Positions 25,347 through 33,578 of a DNA stretch of 50,213 bases are shown here, piece by piece (the first letter of the stretch is position 1; each line of letters starts with the position of its first letter). The position numbers were made by a program, and so were the translations under genes. A model generated the notes under the pieces. That model was not told where the DNA came from. It saw nothing but the letters and a program-made list of their open reading frames with translations, and did no database searches. This stretch comes from JBARRO01 sp049644265 (lineage in GTDB: Bacteria > Bacteroidota > Ignavibacteria > UBA10030): assembly GCA_049644265.1 (NCBI GenBank), contig JBARRO010000088.1, positions 1 to 50,213 of the forward strand, given 5' to 3'.

Positions 25347-26071
25347 GACCGGCTCAAGAAAAAAACGGGGCCAACCTTGTTCGATCGGGCAAATTACTGT
25401 GTTTGTTCTTTGCGGTGATCGTTTCAACAAAGGGATGCGCGGCGCCGCCAAGGATCGCCGGAAACCAGCAACAGAATGCCGGATATCCAGCTCATTGGTG
25501 GACAGCGGTGTCGCCTGAAGGCGCGCCCGACTGGGAAATCCTCCCGCAAGAAGCTGGACCCGGTGAAGTGATTCTCTCGAAACGGAACGAACTCGGATTG
25601 CTCTCGAACTTCGCTGCAACTCCCTTTATCTATCGCGAAAAGTCTTATGCAAGTCTCGAAGGTTTCTGGCAAGCGATGCTGTATCCCGAGACCAGCGATG
25701 ATCCCCGCGTGATGTTTCCGGGGTTGCATTGGGAATACACCCGCGATCGGGTCACTCAAATGACAAGCTTCGATGCAAAGCATGCAGGCACGCTTGCAGA
25801 AGAGAACATGAGGACCATGGGAATAACCTGGGTTTCGTTCGAAGGGAAGCGATTCGAGTACCGGCCAGCGGTGCCAGGAGAGCATTATCGGCTTATTGTC
25901 GAAGCAACCTGGCAAAAGGTTCTCCAGAATCCCGATGTCAAAAAGGTTCTGCTTTCGACGGGCGTCCTTGTCTTGAAACCGGACCATCATCAGGAGCCCA
26001 ACCCACCTGCAGCCTGGAAATACTTCGAGATCCTTACTCAAATCAGAACGCTGCTTCAGCGCGAACATTGA
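25343..26071 (+). CDS. NADAR-family protein with an N-terminal export-like segment
   Basis: 242 residues from a GTG that overlaps the previous stop. Residues 15-32 (LVRSGKLLCLFFAVIVSTKGC) form a hydrophobic stretch ending in a possible lipobox Cys, so the protein may be a lipoprotein; the Lys before the Gly-Cys makes the lipobox imperfect. The NADAR domain (about 70-225) has SKRNELGLLSNFA, YASLEGFWQAMLYP, EENMRTMG and ATWQKVL, and a HHQEPNPPAAW tail. NADAR proteins act on ADP-ribose-type nucleotides or riboflavin intermediates (YbiA type) and are usually cytosolic, so export would be unusual. Confidence 0.82.
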   Translation: MRPAQEKNGANLVRSGKLLCLFFAVIVSTKGCAAPPRIAGNQQQNAGYPAHWWTAVSPEGAPDWEILPQEAGPGEVILSKRNELGLLSNFAATPFIYREKSYASLEGFWQAMLYPETSDDPRVMFPGLHWEYTRDRVTQMTSFDAKHAGTLAEENMRTMGITWVSFEGKRFEYRPAVPGEHYRLIVEATWQKVLQNPDVKKVLLSTGVLVLKPDHHQEPNPPAAWKYFEILTQIRTLLQREH

Positions 26072-26078
26072 AACCAGG

Positions 26079-26582
26079 ATGGCGTCCCGCCGGCTTCCGA
26101 AAAATGTGACCATAAGAACTGTTCTTCGCCCCGGAGATATTGGTTTCCTGACATACCTCCATGGAATCCTTTATGCAAAAGAGTATGGGTGGGATCATAC
26201 CTTCGAGGCATATGTGGGAGAACCTCTTTCTCAGTTTGCAAAATCGCATTCAAGACGCGACCGGATCTGGGTCGTGCAACAGAACAATACCATCGTGGGT
26301 TCTATCGCCATCGTCACCGCATCACGCACAACTGCCCAATTGCGCTGGTTCCTGCTCCATCCGAGCGTCAGGGGATTGGGTGTTGGAAAAGCCCTTGTAA
26401 CGAAGGCGCTGAACTTCTGCAGGAAGCAGGGGTGCCGGCGCGTGTTTCTCTGGACCGAGGCACGTCTCACCTCTGCCGCGGGACTCTACGCTTCCTTTGG
26501 ATTCAAACTGACGGAGGAAAAGACTCACAAGCTCTGGGGAACGGTCGTTACTGAACAACGGTATGATTTGAAACTTCGATAG
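26079..26582 (+). CDS. GNAT-family N-acetyltransferase
   Basis: 167 residues with the GNAT core: IVGSIAIVTASRTTAQLRWFLLHPSVRGLGVGKALV, in which RGLGVGK is the acetyl-CoA loop, then FLWTEARLTSAAGLYASFGFKL (motif B). The pattern RWFLLHP followed by LWT resembles acetyltransferases often fused to or found with MarR regulators. It starts 7 bp after the NADAR stop and is the last gene of the four-gene run. The substrate is unknown. Confidence 0.88.
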   Translation: MASRRLPKNVTIRTVLRPGDIGFLTYLHGILYAKEYGWDHTFEAYVGEPLSQFAKSHSRRDRIWVVQQNNTIVGSIAIVTASRTTAQLRWFLLHPSVRGLGVGKALVTKALNFCRKQGCRRVFLWTEARLTSAAGLYASFGFKLTEEKTHKLWGTVVTEQRYDLKLR

Positions 26583-26620
26583 ACGGAAATCAACCTCAAT
26601 TTTTTCTATATTCCATTGCC

Positions 26621-27841
26621 ATGCATCCTCTCTCCTTCCTTTTCCTAGCGGGTCTTTTCATGAGTGCACCAACGCAGTCGCAGCTCGCACACGAGCTGTT
26701 CGATTCTTACGATTCCTATAAAGTTGCGGACATCACCTCGCGGCGATTTACGCAGGCAGACCTTTATCGCTGGCTGGCCCCCCTCAAAACGAAGAAGGTG
26801 TTTGAACAGTCGACTGTCGGAACGTCTGCCGAGGGGAGATCGCTTTCTCTCCTCACCGTCGGCAAAGGATCGACGAAGGTGTTTCTCTGGTCACAAATGC
26901 ACGGCGACGAGCCGACGGCGACCATGGCTCTTGTCGACATGCTGAATTTCTTTGCGCTCAATCCTTCGCACGCAGTAACGACAACCATCCGGGATAACCT
27001 AACCCTGCTCATCCTCCCCATGGTCAATCCCGATGGGGCGGAGCGGTTCCAGCGCCGCACAGCACAACAGATCGACATGAACCGGGACGCGCTATCCCTC
27101 GTCACGCCCGAAGCGCGGATCCTCAAAGAATTGCGCGACCGTTATCAGCCGGAGTTCGGATTCAACCTTCACGACCAGGAGCCGCGATACACGGTCGGTT
27201 CGACAAAGGACATTACCGCGATCGCACTCCTTGCACCCGCAATCGACGAATCACGCGCCGACAACGCTGTACGTCTCCGGGCAAAACACGTCGGCTCCGT
27301 GGTTGCCGGCATTATGAACCAGTTTATCGCCGGCCACGTCTCAAAATATGATGACACATTTGAGCCGCGCGCGTTCGGAGACAATATTCAACGGTGGGGA
27401 ACCAGCACGGTACTCATCGAGTCGGGCGGCTGGCCGGATGATCGGGACAAGATGTTTCTGCGAAAACTGAACTGTGTGGCATTGTTGACTACTCTCGTTT
27501 CCATCGCGAATCAGTCGTACGAGAAGTCCGACATTTCTGTGTACGAGGGAATCCCGTTCAATACAAAATATCGTTACGATTTGATTATCCGGAACGCACA
27601 ACTCAAATCGAGTAACAAGGCGGTGCCCGTTCGCGTCGATGTGGGAATCAATTTCGAAGAAGAGCGCACACAGGATGGCCGTATCACTCTCATCGGAAAA
27701 ATCGTCGACATCGGCGACTTGCGCATCTATGGGTCGTTTGAGGAAATCGATACCCAGGGCGCCGTGCTTGATCCCGCAAGGATTGGAATGGAGAAATCCA
27801 TCACCATGGAAGAGGCGCGTGCTCTCGGTAAACAACGATAA
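26621..27841 (+). CDS. Exported M14-family zinc carboxypeptidase-like protein
   Basis: 406 residues with a short signal peptide (MHPLSFLFLAGLFMSAPTQSQ). The zinc-binding HGDE motif (SQMHGDEPTATMAL, about 89-102), MVNPDGAERFQRR, DMNRDAL and the distal His in FNLHDQEPRY fit the M14 fold. VLIESGGWPDD carries the likely catalytic Glu. A C-terminal beta domain (about 300-390) follows. It probably trims peptides or peptidoglycan-type substrates in the periplasm. A TATATT lies 10 nt before the start, so the transcript may have a very short leader. Confidence 0.85.
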   Translation: MHPLSFLFLAGLFMSAPTQSQLAHELFDSYDSYKVADITSRRFTQADLYRWLAPLKTKKVFEQSTVGTSAEGRSLSLLTVGKGSTKVFLWSQMHGDEPTATMALVDMLNFFALNPSHAVTTTIRDNLTLLILPMVNPDGAERFQRRTAQQIDMNRDALSLVTPEARILKELRDRYQPEFGFNLHDQEPRYTVGSTKDITAIALLAPAIDESRADNAVRLRAKHVGSVVAGIMNQFIAGHVSKYDDTFEPRAFGDNIQRWGTSTVLIESGGWPDDRDKMFLRKLNCVALLTTLVSIANQSYEKSDISVYEGIPFNTKYRYDLIIRNAQLKSSNKAVPVRVDVGINFEEERTQDGRITLIGKIVDIGDLRIYGSFEEIDTQGAVLDPARIGMEKSITMEEARALGKQR

Positions 27842-27864
27842 GTGTTTTTCTCGTTTTTGCGACG

Positions 27865-27893
27865 TTGCGCTCTGTCGCGATATTTCTTAGATT
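27865..27893 (+). promoter_or_regulatory. Promoter upstream of the ECF sigma factor gene
   Basis: TTGCGC (27865-27870), a 17 nt spacer and TAGATT (27888-27893) read on as TAGATTTG, an exact TAnnTTTG -7 element of the Bacteroidota type. The leader to the start at 28052 would be about 150 nt and contains a TTTGGA/TCCAAA hairpin just after the -10. Confidence 0.5.
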
Positions 27894-28051
27894 TGGAAAA
27901 CCTCCAAAGAAAGCCGACCAGGACCTGCCGGGTGAAGACGTGCAAGGAACTCCCTCAAGAGCTTCTGCGTTCAACATGCAGGTCGCCTGAACACCGCGAT
28001 GACTGAGCGGGTTGTGGCAAGTCGTGTAGTGAGGAACATCGCTGGCGACAC

Positions 28052-28645
28052 ATGATCCCAATTCTCCTTTCTTTCATACCCCGCGGAACAAAGCTGAAGC
28101 AAAAGGAATTTGAGGCTGAAGCTTTGCCGCACATGGATATCCTGTACAACTTCGCCCTGCGAACCACGGGGAACCAGGATGATGCTCAGGATTTGTTGCA
28201 GGAAACATTCCTGAAGGCGTTTCGATTCTGGGACAAGTACGAAAAAGGGACCAACATCCGGGCGTGGTTGTTCCGGATCATGAAGAACTCGTACATCAAC
28301 CGCTACCGGAAGGAAACGCGGGAGCCCGACAAGGTTGATTACGAGGACGTTGAGAATTTTTACGACACGATCCGCGCCGAATCGACGGATACCAACGACC
28401 TCCAGCAAAAGATGTTTGGAGGGTTGTTGGGGGATGAAGTCACCACGGCGTTGCAGAGTCTCCCGGAGGATTTTCGTACGGTGGTTATCTTATGCGACAT
28501 CGAGGGGTTGACCTACGAAGAGATTGCCGAGTTTCTCGACTGTCCGATCGGGACTGTGCGTTCGCGGCTCCATCGCGGGCGTAAGCTGTTGCAGGCGAGA
28601 CTCTTTGAATACGCAAAGAAACGCGGTTTGATTGCAAACGATTGA
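28052..28645 (+). CDS. ECF-family RNA polymerase sigma factor
   Basis: 197 residues. Region 2 (about 18-90; FEAEALPHMDILYNFALR, DAQDLLQETFLKAFRFWDKYE, NIRAWLFRIMKNSYINRYRK) and region 4 (about 130-185; LPEDFRTVVILCDIEGLTYEEIAEFLDCPIGTVRSRLHRGRKLL) are complete, with an acidic linker between. It is typical of group-1-like ECF sigmas in the FCB group. The gene is followed after 43 bp by a zinc anti-sigma gene. The inducing signal is not visible. Confidence 0.93.
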   Translation: MIPILLSFIPRGTKLKQKEFEAEALPHMDILYNFALRTTGNQDDAQDLLQETFLKAFRFWDKYEKGTNIRAWLFRIMKNSYINRYRKETREPDKVDYEDVENFYDTIRAESTDTNDLQQKMFGGLLGDEVTTALQSLPEDFRTVVILCDIEGLTYEEIAEFLDCPIGTVRSRLHRGRKLLQARLFEYAKKRGLIAND

Positions 28646-28660
28646 CAAACGGAGCGCCGC

Positions 28661-28714
28661 AGGAGGCCTTTGACTATGATTCTTCGATATGGGAGTTGTT
28701 CTCGTGGACTGTAA
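28661..28714 (+). promoter_or_regulatory. Strong Shine-Dalgarno with 12-codon leader frame at the anti-sigma start
   Basis: AGGAGG (28661-28666) lies 9 nt before an ATG at 28676 that opens a 12-codon frame (MILRYGSCSRGL) ending in TAA at 28712-28714. This frame overlaps both candidate starts of the anti-sigma gene in another frame. It may be a leader peptide that sets anti-sigma output by translational coupling. Confidence 0.35.
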
Positions 28715-29534
28715 GGAAGCACACGATCAGTTCGGTCACGCGATCGACGGAATCCTTGCAAAAAATTTCGTTCCCGCTTTCTTCGAACACCTGTCTCTTT
28801 GTCGCCCCTGCAAGAAAGAGTACGAACTTGAGCTTGTGACGAAGTCGGCTGTCCGGGCCGCGATTCCGCAGGTACGAACTCCCATGCCCGTGCACGACGC
28901 CATCCTCCTTGCGCTCGGCAATGAGTATGAGGCATCGACCGAAACACCGTCCCTTTTTTCCCGGATGTTCGGCGGGTCGTTCACCTTGCCCGCCCTCGTC
29001 GGCGGTCTTGCGATCGCAGCCCTCGTGTACTTCTTCCTTCCTTCTTCACCGTCTCCTGACGAACTGGCCGTCCACACGGCCGCAAACGACGTTATCAATC
29101 AAACGATGAATAACTTCCGGTTGATCCGCGACGGCGAGCTAAAGCCCACGATGACCTCCTGCTATCCCGAAGGTGTCATCACCTACTTCGAGAAGAATGG
29201 AGTGAAATTCGCCGTGAACATCCGTCCCATGGATAACTGCGATTGGTACGGTGCGCTCTTCAACGAATACAACGGAGTCAAGCTTGCGCACGTCGTGTAC
29301 AAGATGGGGGACGAACTGATGTATGTCTACCAGGTGCGGTGTGACGAAGCGACGGACGGTTCAACACTGAGACTACCACCCGCAGCCAAGACCTCTCTCG
29401 CAAAGACAGGGTGGTACCTCGACCCTCAGCACCCTGACTGTAACGTGGTCCTGTGGAAGGAAAACGGCACTCTGTGCGTTGCCGCTTCGACGATGAAGAA
29501 AGAGAAAATGCTCGAGATCTTCGCCAGTAAGTAA
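28689..29534 (+). CDS. Membrane-bound zinc-type anti-sigma factor
   Basis: 281 residues. The short cytosolic N-terminus has DCKEAHDQF and HLSLCRPCKKEY, the H-x3-C-x2-C pattern of ZAS anti-sigma domains (C8, H34, C38, C41 approximately). One membrane helix (LPALVGGLAIAALVYFFL, about 99-116) leads to a periplasmic domain of 160 residues that may sense a signal. A GTG at 28704 giving VDCKEAHD is an alternative start, with GGGAG 8 nt ahead. It is paired with the ECF sigma gene directly upstream and presumably sequesters it. RseP at 34810 could serve in its release, but this is inference. Confidence 0.85.
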   Translation: MGVVLVDCKEAHDQFGHAIDGILAKNFVPAFFEHLSLCRPCKKEYELELVTKSAVRAAIPQVRTPMPVHDAILLALGNEYEASTETPSLFSRMFGGSFTLPALVGGLAIAALVYFFLPSSPSPDELAVHTAANDVINQTMNNFRLIRDGELKPTMTSCYPEGVITYFEKNGVKFAVNIRPMDNCDWYGALFNEYNGVKLAHVVYKMGDELMYVYQVRCDEATDGSTLRLPPAAKTSLAKTGWYLDPQHPDCNVVLWKENGTLCVAASTMKKEKMLEIFASK

Positions 29535-29546
29535 TCCCCCCCTCTC

Positions 29547-30248
29547 TCAAACACCCATAAACAACCGATCTGCAAGTGGTGCCGGCAAGCCTGCGTTCCG
29601 GATTTTTGCGGCGGCAGCCTCAATATCATACTTGCTCCGGATATTCCGGTAATTCCAGGTTGTTGAATCCAAGATTCCAAAGCTGAGGCTGGGGTTCCCG
29701 TCACGCGGCTGGCCAACACTCCCCACGTTGATGAGATACCGGCCGTCCCCTGTCATTGTTTTCGTCCGACCCATCTCCGAGAAGACCACCGGAGCATGCG
29801 TGTGCCCGACGAAACAGATCTTCTCCGAGAAGCACTCGAACGCCTGATGTGCCTCGTGGTCCAGGATGATGTAATTCCAGTCTTCCGGATCGCAGGGAGA
29901 CGAGTGCACAAAAAGCAGGTCTTCCATCTCCGCTTGCATCGGCAATTTCCCCAGCATTTTCTTGCTTTCCGCGGAGAGTTTTTTGTTGGTCCAGAGTGCG
30001 GCCTCACGGGCGTTTCTGTTGAAATCGTCCGCCCGTTCGGGGTCCAGAGCCGCCGCGTCGTGGTTCCCAAGAAGAACGATCTTGCAGCGGTCACGCACGA
30101 GCCTCACACACTCGTTTGGATTCGCCCCATAGCCGACAATATCCCCCAGGCACACCACCTCCTTGATCGACTCCTTGTCGATGAGCTCAAACGCTTTGGT
30201 TAACGCTTCGAGGTTTGAATGGATATCCGAGATAATGGCGATACGCAC
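29547..30248 (-). CDS. Metallophosphoesterase (YfcE-type calcineurin-like)
   Basis: 233 residues if started at the GTG at 30248, directly before RIAIISDIHSN; an ATG at 30296 inside the upstream gene would add 16 polar residues. All metal motifs are present: DIHSN, GDIVGYG, LLGNHDAA, FVHSSP and VGHTHAP. Such enzymes split phosphodiesters or phosphomonoesters of nucleotides, including cyclic nucleotides in some members. It is the third gene of a leftward operon, overlapping or abutting the AsnB-like gene. It is convergent with the anti-sigma gene (12 bp gap). Confidence 0.87.
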   Translation of the reverse strand: MRIAIISDIHSNLEALTKAFELIDKESIKEVVCLGDIVGYGANPNECVRLVRDRCKIVLLGNHDAAALDPERADDFNRNAREAALWTNKKLSAESKKMLGKLPMQAEMEDLLFVHSSPCDPEDWNYIILDHEAHQAFECFSEKICFVGHTHAPVVFSEMGRTKTMTGDGRYLINVGSVGQPRDGNPSLSFGILDSTTWNYRNIRSKYDIEAAAAKIRNAGLPAPLADRLFMGV

Positions 30249-30252
30249 AGGG

Positions 30253-31569
30253 TCAGGTTTTTTGTTGTTTCTTTTTGGCGGCGGGGAACAGGACATTGTT
30301 AAGAATCAGCCGGTAGCCGGGTGAGTTCTTGTGCAGTGCTAAATCGGTTGGTGGATCCCCGACTGCATGTTGGTAGTCTTCCGGGTCGTGGCCGCCGTAC
30401 CAGGTAAACGTCCCACGCCCGAAATTCCCGTGAATGTATTTTACTTCCTGCGTCCCTTCCCTTTCGGCAAGGATCACGGCGGTCCGCTTGATCAGATCTT
30501 TTCGAAACGCCGTCGTCTGCCCCATGAATCCTTTCACGATGGACACGTGGTCCTGGGTGAGCATCGTCGGCACCGGGTCGTACTTCGCGGAAAATTCAAA
30601 CAGCGTAAAGTAGTCTGTGTTCGGGTCCCGAATGGGGGGCGGATCGCTGGGCGGGATGTCGATGTCGGAATACTCATACCGGAGGGGATTCATGTCGAGG
30701 GAAAAATTCTCGAACGCCAGGGTCTTTGTATAGTCCAGCCGTTGTTGGGCGTTGCGGTCCGGCGGGTCTCCGTCAAACATAACATCGCAAATGTCGACAT
30801 TCTCTGCCGCGAGCGCAATATCATAACTGTCAGTCGCAGAACACATGGCAAACATGAATCCGCCGTTGCCGATGTAGTCTTTAATCGCTCGCGCCACGGC
30901 TTTTTTTTCTTCTGAGACCTTTCTGTACCCGAGCCGCTTTGACTCCCGTTCATACAACAGTTGCTGCTCGATGTACCATTGCGCGTTGCGGAAGTTTGAG
31001 TAGAACTTTCCGTATTGGCCTGTAAAGTCTTCGTGATGCAAGTGGAGCCAATCGTATTCTGCAAGCTTCCCGCTCAGGACTTCCTCATCCCACACCTTTG
31101 TATATGGAATTTCCGCATACTCCAGCGCAAGCGTCACCGCATCGTCCCATGGTTTGAAGTTCGGAGGCACATAGACCGCGATTTTGGGCACTTTCTCAAG
31201 GCGCACGACATCCTCGTTGTTGTTGTCCTGCTGAACCTCTGCGTACAGAGAGGCGGCCTGGGATGACGTTACGGGCTCAAACAGGACTCCACGAATCCGG
31301 CACTCTCTCGCAAGAACTTCACTGTAGTCGATCAAGAATGACCCGCCTCGATAGTTCAGCAGCCAGTCAACCTGCCCGTTGTGCTCGAGAATCCAGAACG
31401 CCACTCCATACGACTTCAAATGGTCTGTTTGCTTCAGATCCATCGGAACGAGAAGCTTCGATTGTGCAAGAATATTGGGCGGAACAAGAAGCAGGATGCT
31501 GAGAAGAATCACTGCAGGATTCCATCTGCTTTGATCGCATCGCTTGCCGTTGCACCTCCACCGTATCAT
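30253..31569 (-). CDS. Secreted conserved protein of the type often labelled asparagine synthetase B
   Basis: 438 residues with a signal peptide (AVILLSILLLVPPNILAQ). The mature part starts KLLVPMDLKQTDHLKSYGVA and has VDWLLNYRGGSF, LHLHHEDFTGQYGKF, GGFMFAMCSATDSYDIALA and FTWYGGHDPEDYQH. The FAMCSATDS and HGNFG blocks suggest a flavodoxin-like or class-I-glutaminase-like fold. There is no N-terminal Cys nucleophile or ATP pyrophosphatase motif, so asparagine synthesis is not supported. Homologues are common in Bacteroidota with unknown role. The start overlaps the TPR gene stop as ATGA. Confidence 0.7.
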   Translation of the reverse strand: MIRWRCNGKRCDQSRWNPAVILLSILLLVPPNILAQSKLLVPMDLKQTDHLKSYGVAFWILEHNGQVDWLLNYRGGSFLIDYSEVLARECRIRGVLFEPVTSSQAASLYAEVQQDNNNEDVVRLEKVPKIAVYVPPNFKPWDDAVTLALEYAEIPYTKVWDEEVLSGKLAEYDWLHLHHEDFTGQYGKFYSNFRNAQWYIEQQLLYERESKRLGYRKVSEEKKAVARAIKDYIGNGGFMFAMCSATDSYDIALAAENVDICDVMFDGDPPDRNAQQRLDYTKTLAFENFSLDMNPLRYEYSDIDIPPSDPPPIRDPNTDYFTLFEFSAKYDPVPTMLTQDHVSIVKGFMGQTTAFRKDLIKRTAVILAEREGTQEVKYIHGNFGRGTFTWYGGHDPEDYQHAVGDPPTDLALHKNSPGYRLILNNVLFPAAKKKQQKT

Positions 31570-33473
31570 ATCGGATCTCCTCTCAGCAGCCGGATCCGTT
31601 TTCGCGCCTCCTCCGCGTATAACGAGTGAGGGTATTTTGCCAAAAGACGCTCGTATGCCTCGAGGGCTTTCGTCTTGTCCTTCAAAATATTCCGATACGT
31701 TTCGGCGATGCGCAATTGTGCTTTGTCTTTCAGAATACTCATTTTGAGGTCGACGATGCGTAGAAACGTCGCAAGCGCCCGGTCAGTCTCCTTGAGAAGA
31801 AGCTGGAGCTCGGCAACCCTCATCATTGCATCATCCACAAGCAATGCATCGGGATGCGTCGCAACAATGTCCGCGAATGCGGCCAACGCTTCCGAATATT
31901 TCCGTTGCCGCGCCAGCAGGTCCGCTTTGGCAAATTCTTCGAGTGCTCTCGGCGCCGGAGATTTGTTTTCTTGAATGAAATACCGCAACCCGAGAGCGTC
32001 GTTGGCCAGATCGCCATTGACGCTCGTGGAAAATCTCTCCAGCTTCGAAAGTGACGAGTCGAACAGACCTTCGAAGTAGTCGATCTCCGCAAGCTTGAAT
32101 GCAGCTTTTTCCTGATACGGCACCAATGAAACTTTTCCGATCGCGTCGAATTCGGTTCTTGCTCGTTCCAGGTTGTTCCTGGCAACCAGCACCTCCCCCG
32201 TCTTTAGGATCGCCTCATACGGGATGGTTGTACCCGGGATAGGCTGACGCGCAAGTCCAAATGCTTTGAGCGCTCCGTCGAGGTCGAAAAAGCGGGTAAA
32301 ACGAATCATGCCGATCTGGAACATCGATTGCAGAGCAAGCTCCGTGTTGGGATACTCTGCAACAATCTGCTCGTAGAGCGCGATGGCATTTTGAAAACCG
32401 GGCCTGGTTTCGGAAACCGGGCCCGAAGCAATCTTCTGCAGGGACTCAGGAGGAGGGCCGGCCGACGTGTCGGTTTCCAGGCTCAATTCTTCGGTTGCCC
32501 GCGCGAAACCGAAACGTGCCCCCGGGAGAATTGCCGGGTTGGGATGGTTTTCAACGACCTCCCTGAACGCTTGTGCCGCAACACGATAGGCATGCTCCTG
32601 ACTAGCCCGTTGAGCAAAAGCATATATCTCGGCACCATTCGCATTGCTCAGTTTGTCGATAATCTGATATTCACCGTAGGCGGCACGAATGTCCTTTTCT
32701 TCCATCGAAAGCCAGGCGTACAGCCTCCTCAAAGCGATGTCGTTCGGCGCCTGCTTGACCTCCGCTGAAACAACCCCCGAGGCAGCCGTCAGGCCTTCCG
32801 ATTGAATGGTGTAGGATGAAATTCTCGACTGAACATACGGGAGTTGCGCAGGGGCGGCCTTGACCATTCTTACATATTCACGCGTCGCTGCACCGTATTG
32901 CTGCAGCGCGCTATAGAGCGTCGCAAGATCCTCCGCAAACACGGACTCGTTCCCCGTCGCCAAACGGGCCGAGAGAAACACCTGAATCGCCTGTTCGTAG
33001 AGTCGGTGCTCCATCATCTGTGAAGCGACAACCCGATAGTATCCGATCGTCCCGGAGCTCATGGCAAGTATCGACCGCCACAAGGAGTCTGCCCGCTGCT
33101 CCTCTCCCATCTCATAATAGAGTCCGCCAAGACCCGCAAGGAGCTGGACATCATTCGGCTGCTGTCCCAACCGCTGATGGAGCAGCCGAATCGCTTTTTC
33201 GTATTGCTTCAATTGCACATACCCCCGACGCAACCCGTCGAACGTTACATAGTTGGTCGAATCGCCCGCATAGAGTTCCTCGTAGAGCGCAACAGCACGC
33301 TCATACTCAGCCGCTTGCTCGAAGCTTTGAGCGAGCCGCAATTTCGTGATAGCGTCAATGGTTTGAGCAGTGCAGAGACACGTCCCGAAGACAACGGGAA
33401 GCAAGCATGGGTGAAAGACGCGTCGCCAACAAATTGCTTGAAGGGAACTTCGGTATTTGGCTGCGATGTGCAT
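31566..33473 (-). CDS. Periplasmic TPR-repeat protein
   Basis: 635 residues from the ATG at 33473, which places a signal peptide (cleaved near CTAQ) at the N-terminus and lies just behind a promoter; an ATG at 33542 would precede that promoter. At least ten tetratricopeptide-like helical pairs are visible (AAEYERAVALYEELYAGD, QYEKAIRLLHQRLG, ALYEQIVAEYPNTELALQS, ALEAYERLLAKYPHSLYAEEA). Such proteins scaffold envelope complexes or act in outer-membrane assembly, as YbgF or BamD-like TPRs do. It is the first gene of the TPR, AsnB-like, metallophosphoesterase operon. Confidence 0.85.
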   Translation of the reverse strand: MHIAAKYRSSLQAICWRRVFHPCLLPVVFGTCLCTAQTIDAITKLRLAQSFEQAAEYERAVALYEELYAGDSTNYVTFDGLRRGYVQLKQYEKAIRLLHQRLGQQPNDVQLLAGLGGLYYEMGEEQRADSLWRSILAMSSGTIGYYRVVASQMMEHRLYEQAIQVFLSARLATGNESVFAEDLATLYSALQQYGAATREYVRMVKAAPAQLPYVQSRISSYTIQSEGLTAASGVVSAEVKQAPNDIALRRLYAWLSMEEKDIRAAYGEYQIIDKLSNANGAEIYAFAQRASQEHAYRVAAQAFREVVENHPNPAILPGARFGFARATEELSLETDTSAGPPPESLQKIASGPVSETRPGFQNAIALYEQIVAEYPNTELALQSMFQIGMIRFTRFFDLDGALKAFGLARQPIPGTTIPYEAILKTGEVLVARNNLERARTEFDAIGKVSLVPYQEKAAFKLAEIDYFEGLFDSSLSKLERFSTSVNGDLANDALGLRYFIQENKSPAPRALEEFAKADLLARQRKYSEALAAFADIVATHPDALLVDDAMMRVAELQLLLKETDRALATFLRIVDLKMSILKDKAQLRIAETYRNILKDKTKALEAYERLLAKYPHSLYAEEARKRIRLLRGDPI

Positions 33474-33487
33474 CGTTCTGATGGGAG

Positions 33488-33515
33488 AATATACCAAAAA
33501 ATGGAGCACGTTCAA
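33488..33515 (-). promoter_or_regulatory. Promoter of the TPR-protein operon
   Basis: Read leftward, TTGAAC, 16 nt and TATATT (about 33493-33488) lie some 15 nt upstream of the ATG at 33473. Its position downstream of the alternative ATG at 33542 supports the shorter protein. Confidence 0.6.
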
Positions 33516-33535
33516 ATCAGACGCCGCTCCATTTC

Positions 33536-33564
33536 TTGACATGCCCGGCGAATTTTCTTACCTT
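33536..33564 (+). promoter_or_regulatory. Promoter of dxr
   Basis: TTGACA (33536-33541), a 17 nt spacer and TACCTT (33559-33564, reading TACCTTG) end 14 nt before the dxr start. It is back to back with the TPR operon promoter about 20 bp away. Confidence 0.6.
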
Positions 33565-33578
33565 GCCCATAACGGTTT

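Noticed and set aside
24067..26582. Anti-phage defence island built on the methyltransferase and NADAR genes
   Set aside because: No nuclease, ADP-ribosyltransferase, helicase or other defence partner is adjacent; the methyltransferase looks like a small-molecule type.
30253..31569. Asparagine synthetase function for the AsnB-labelled protein
   Set aside because: The protein has a signal peptide, no N-terminal Cys nucleophile and no ATP pyrophosphatase loop; only the name in related genomes suggests it.
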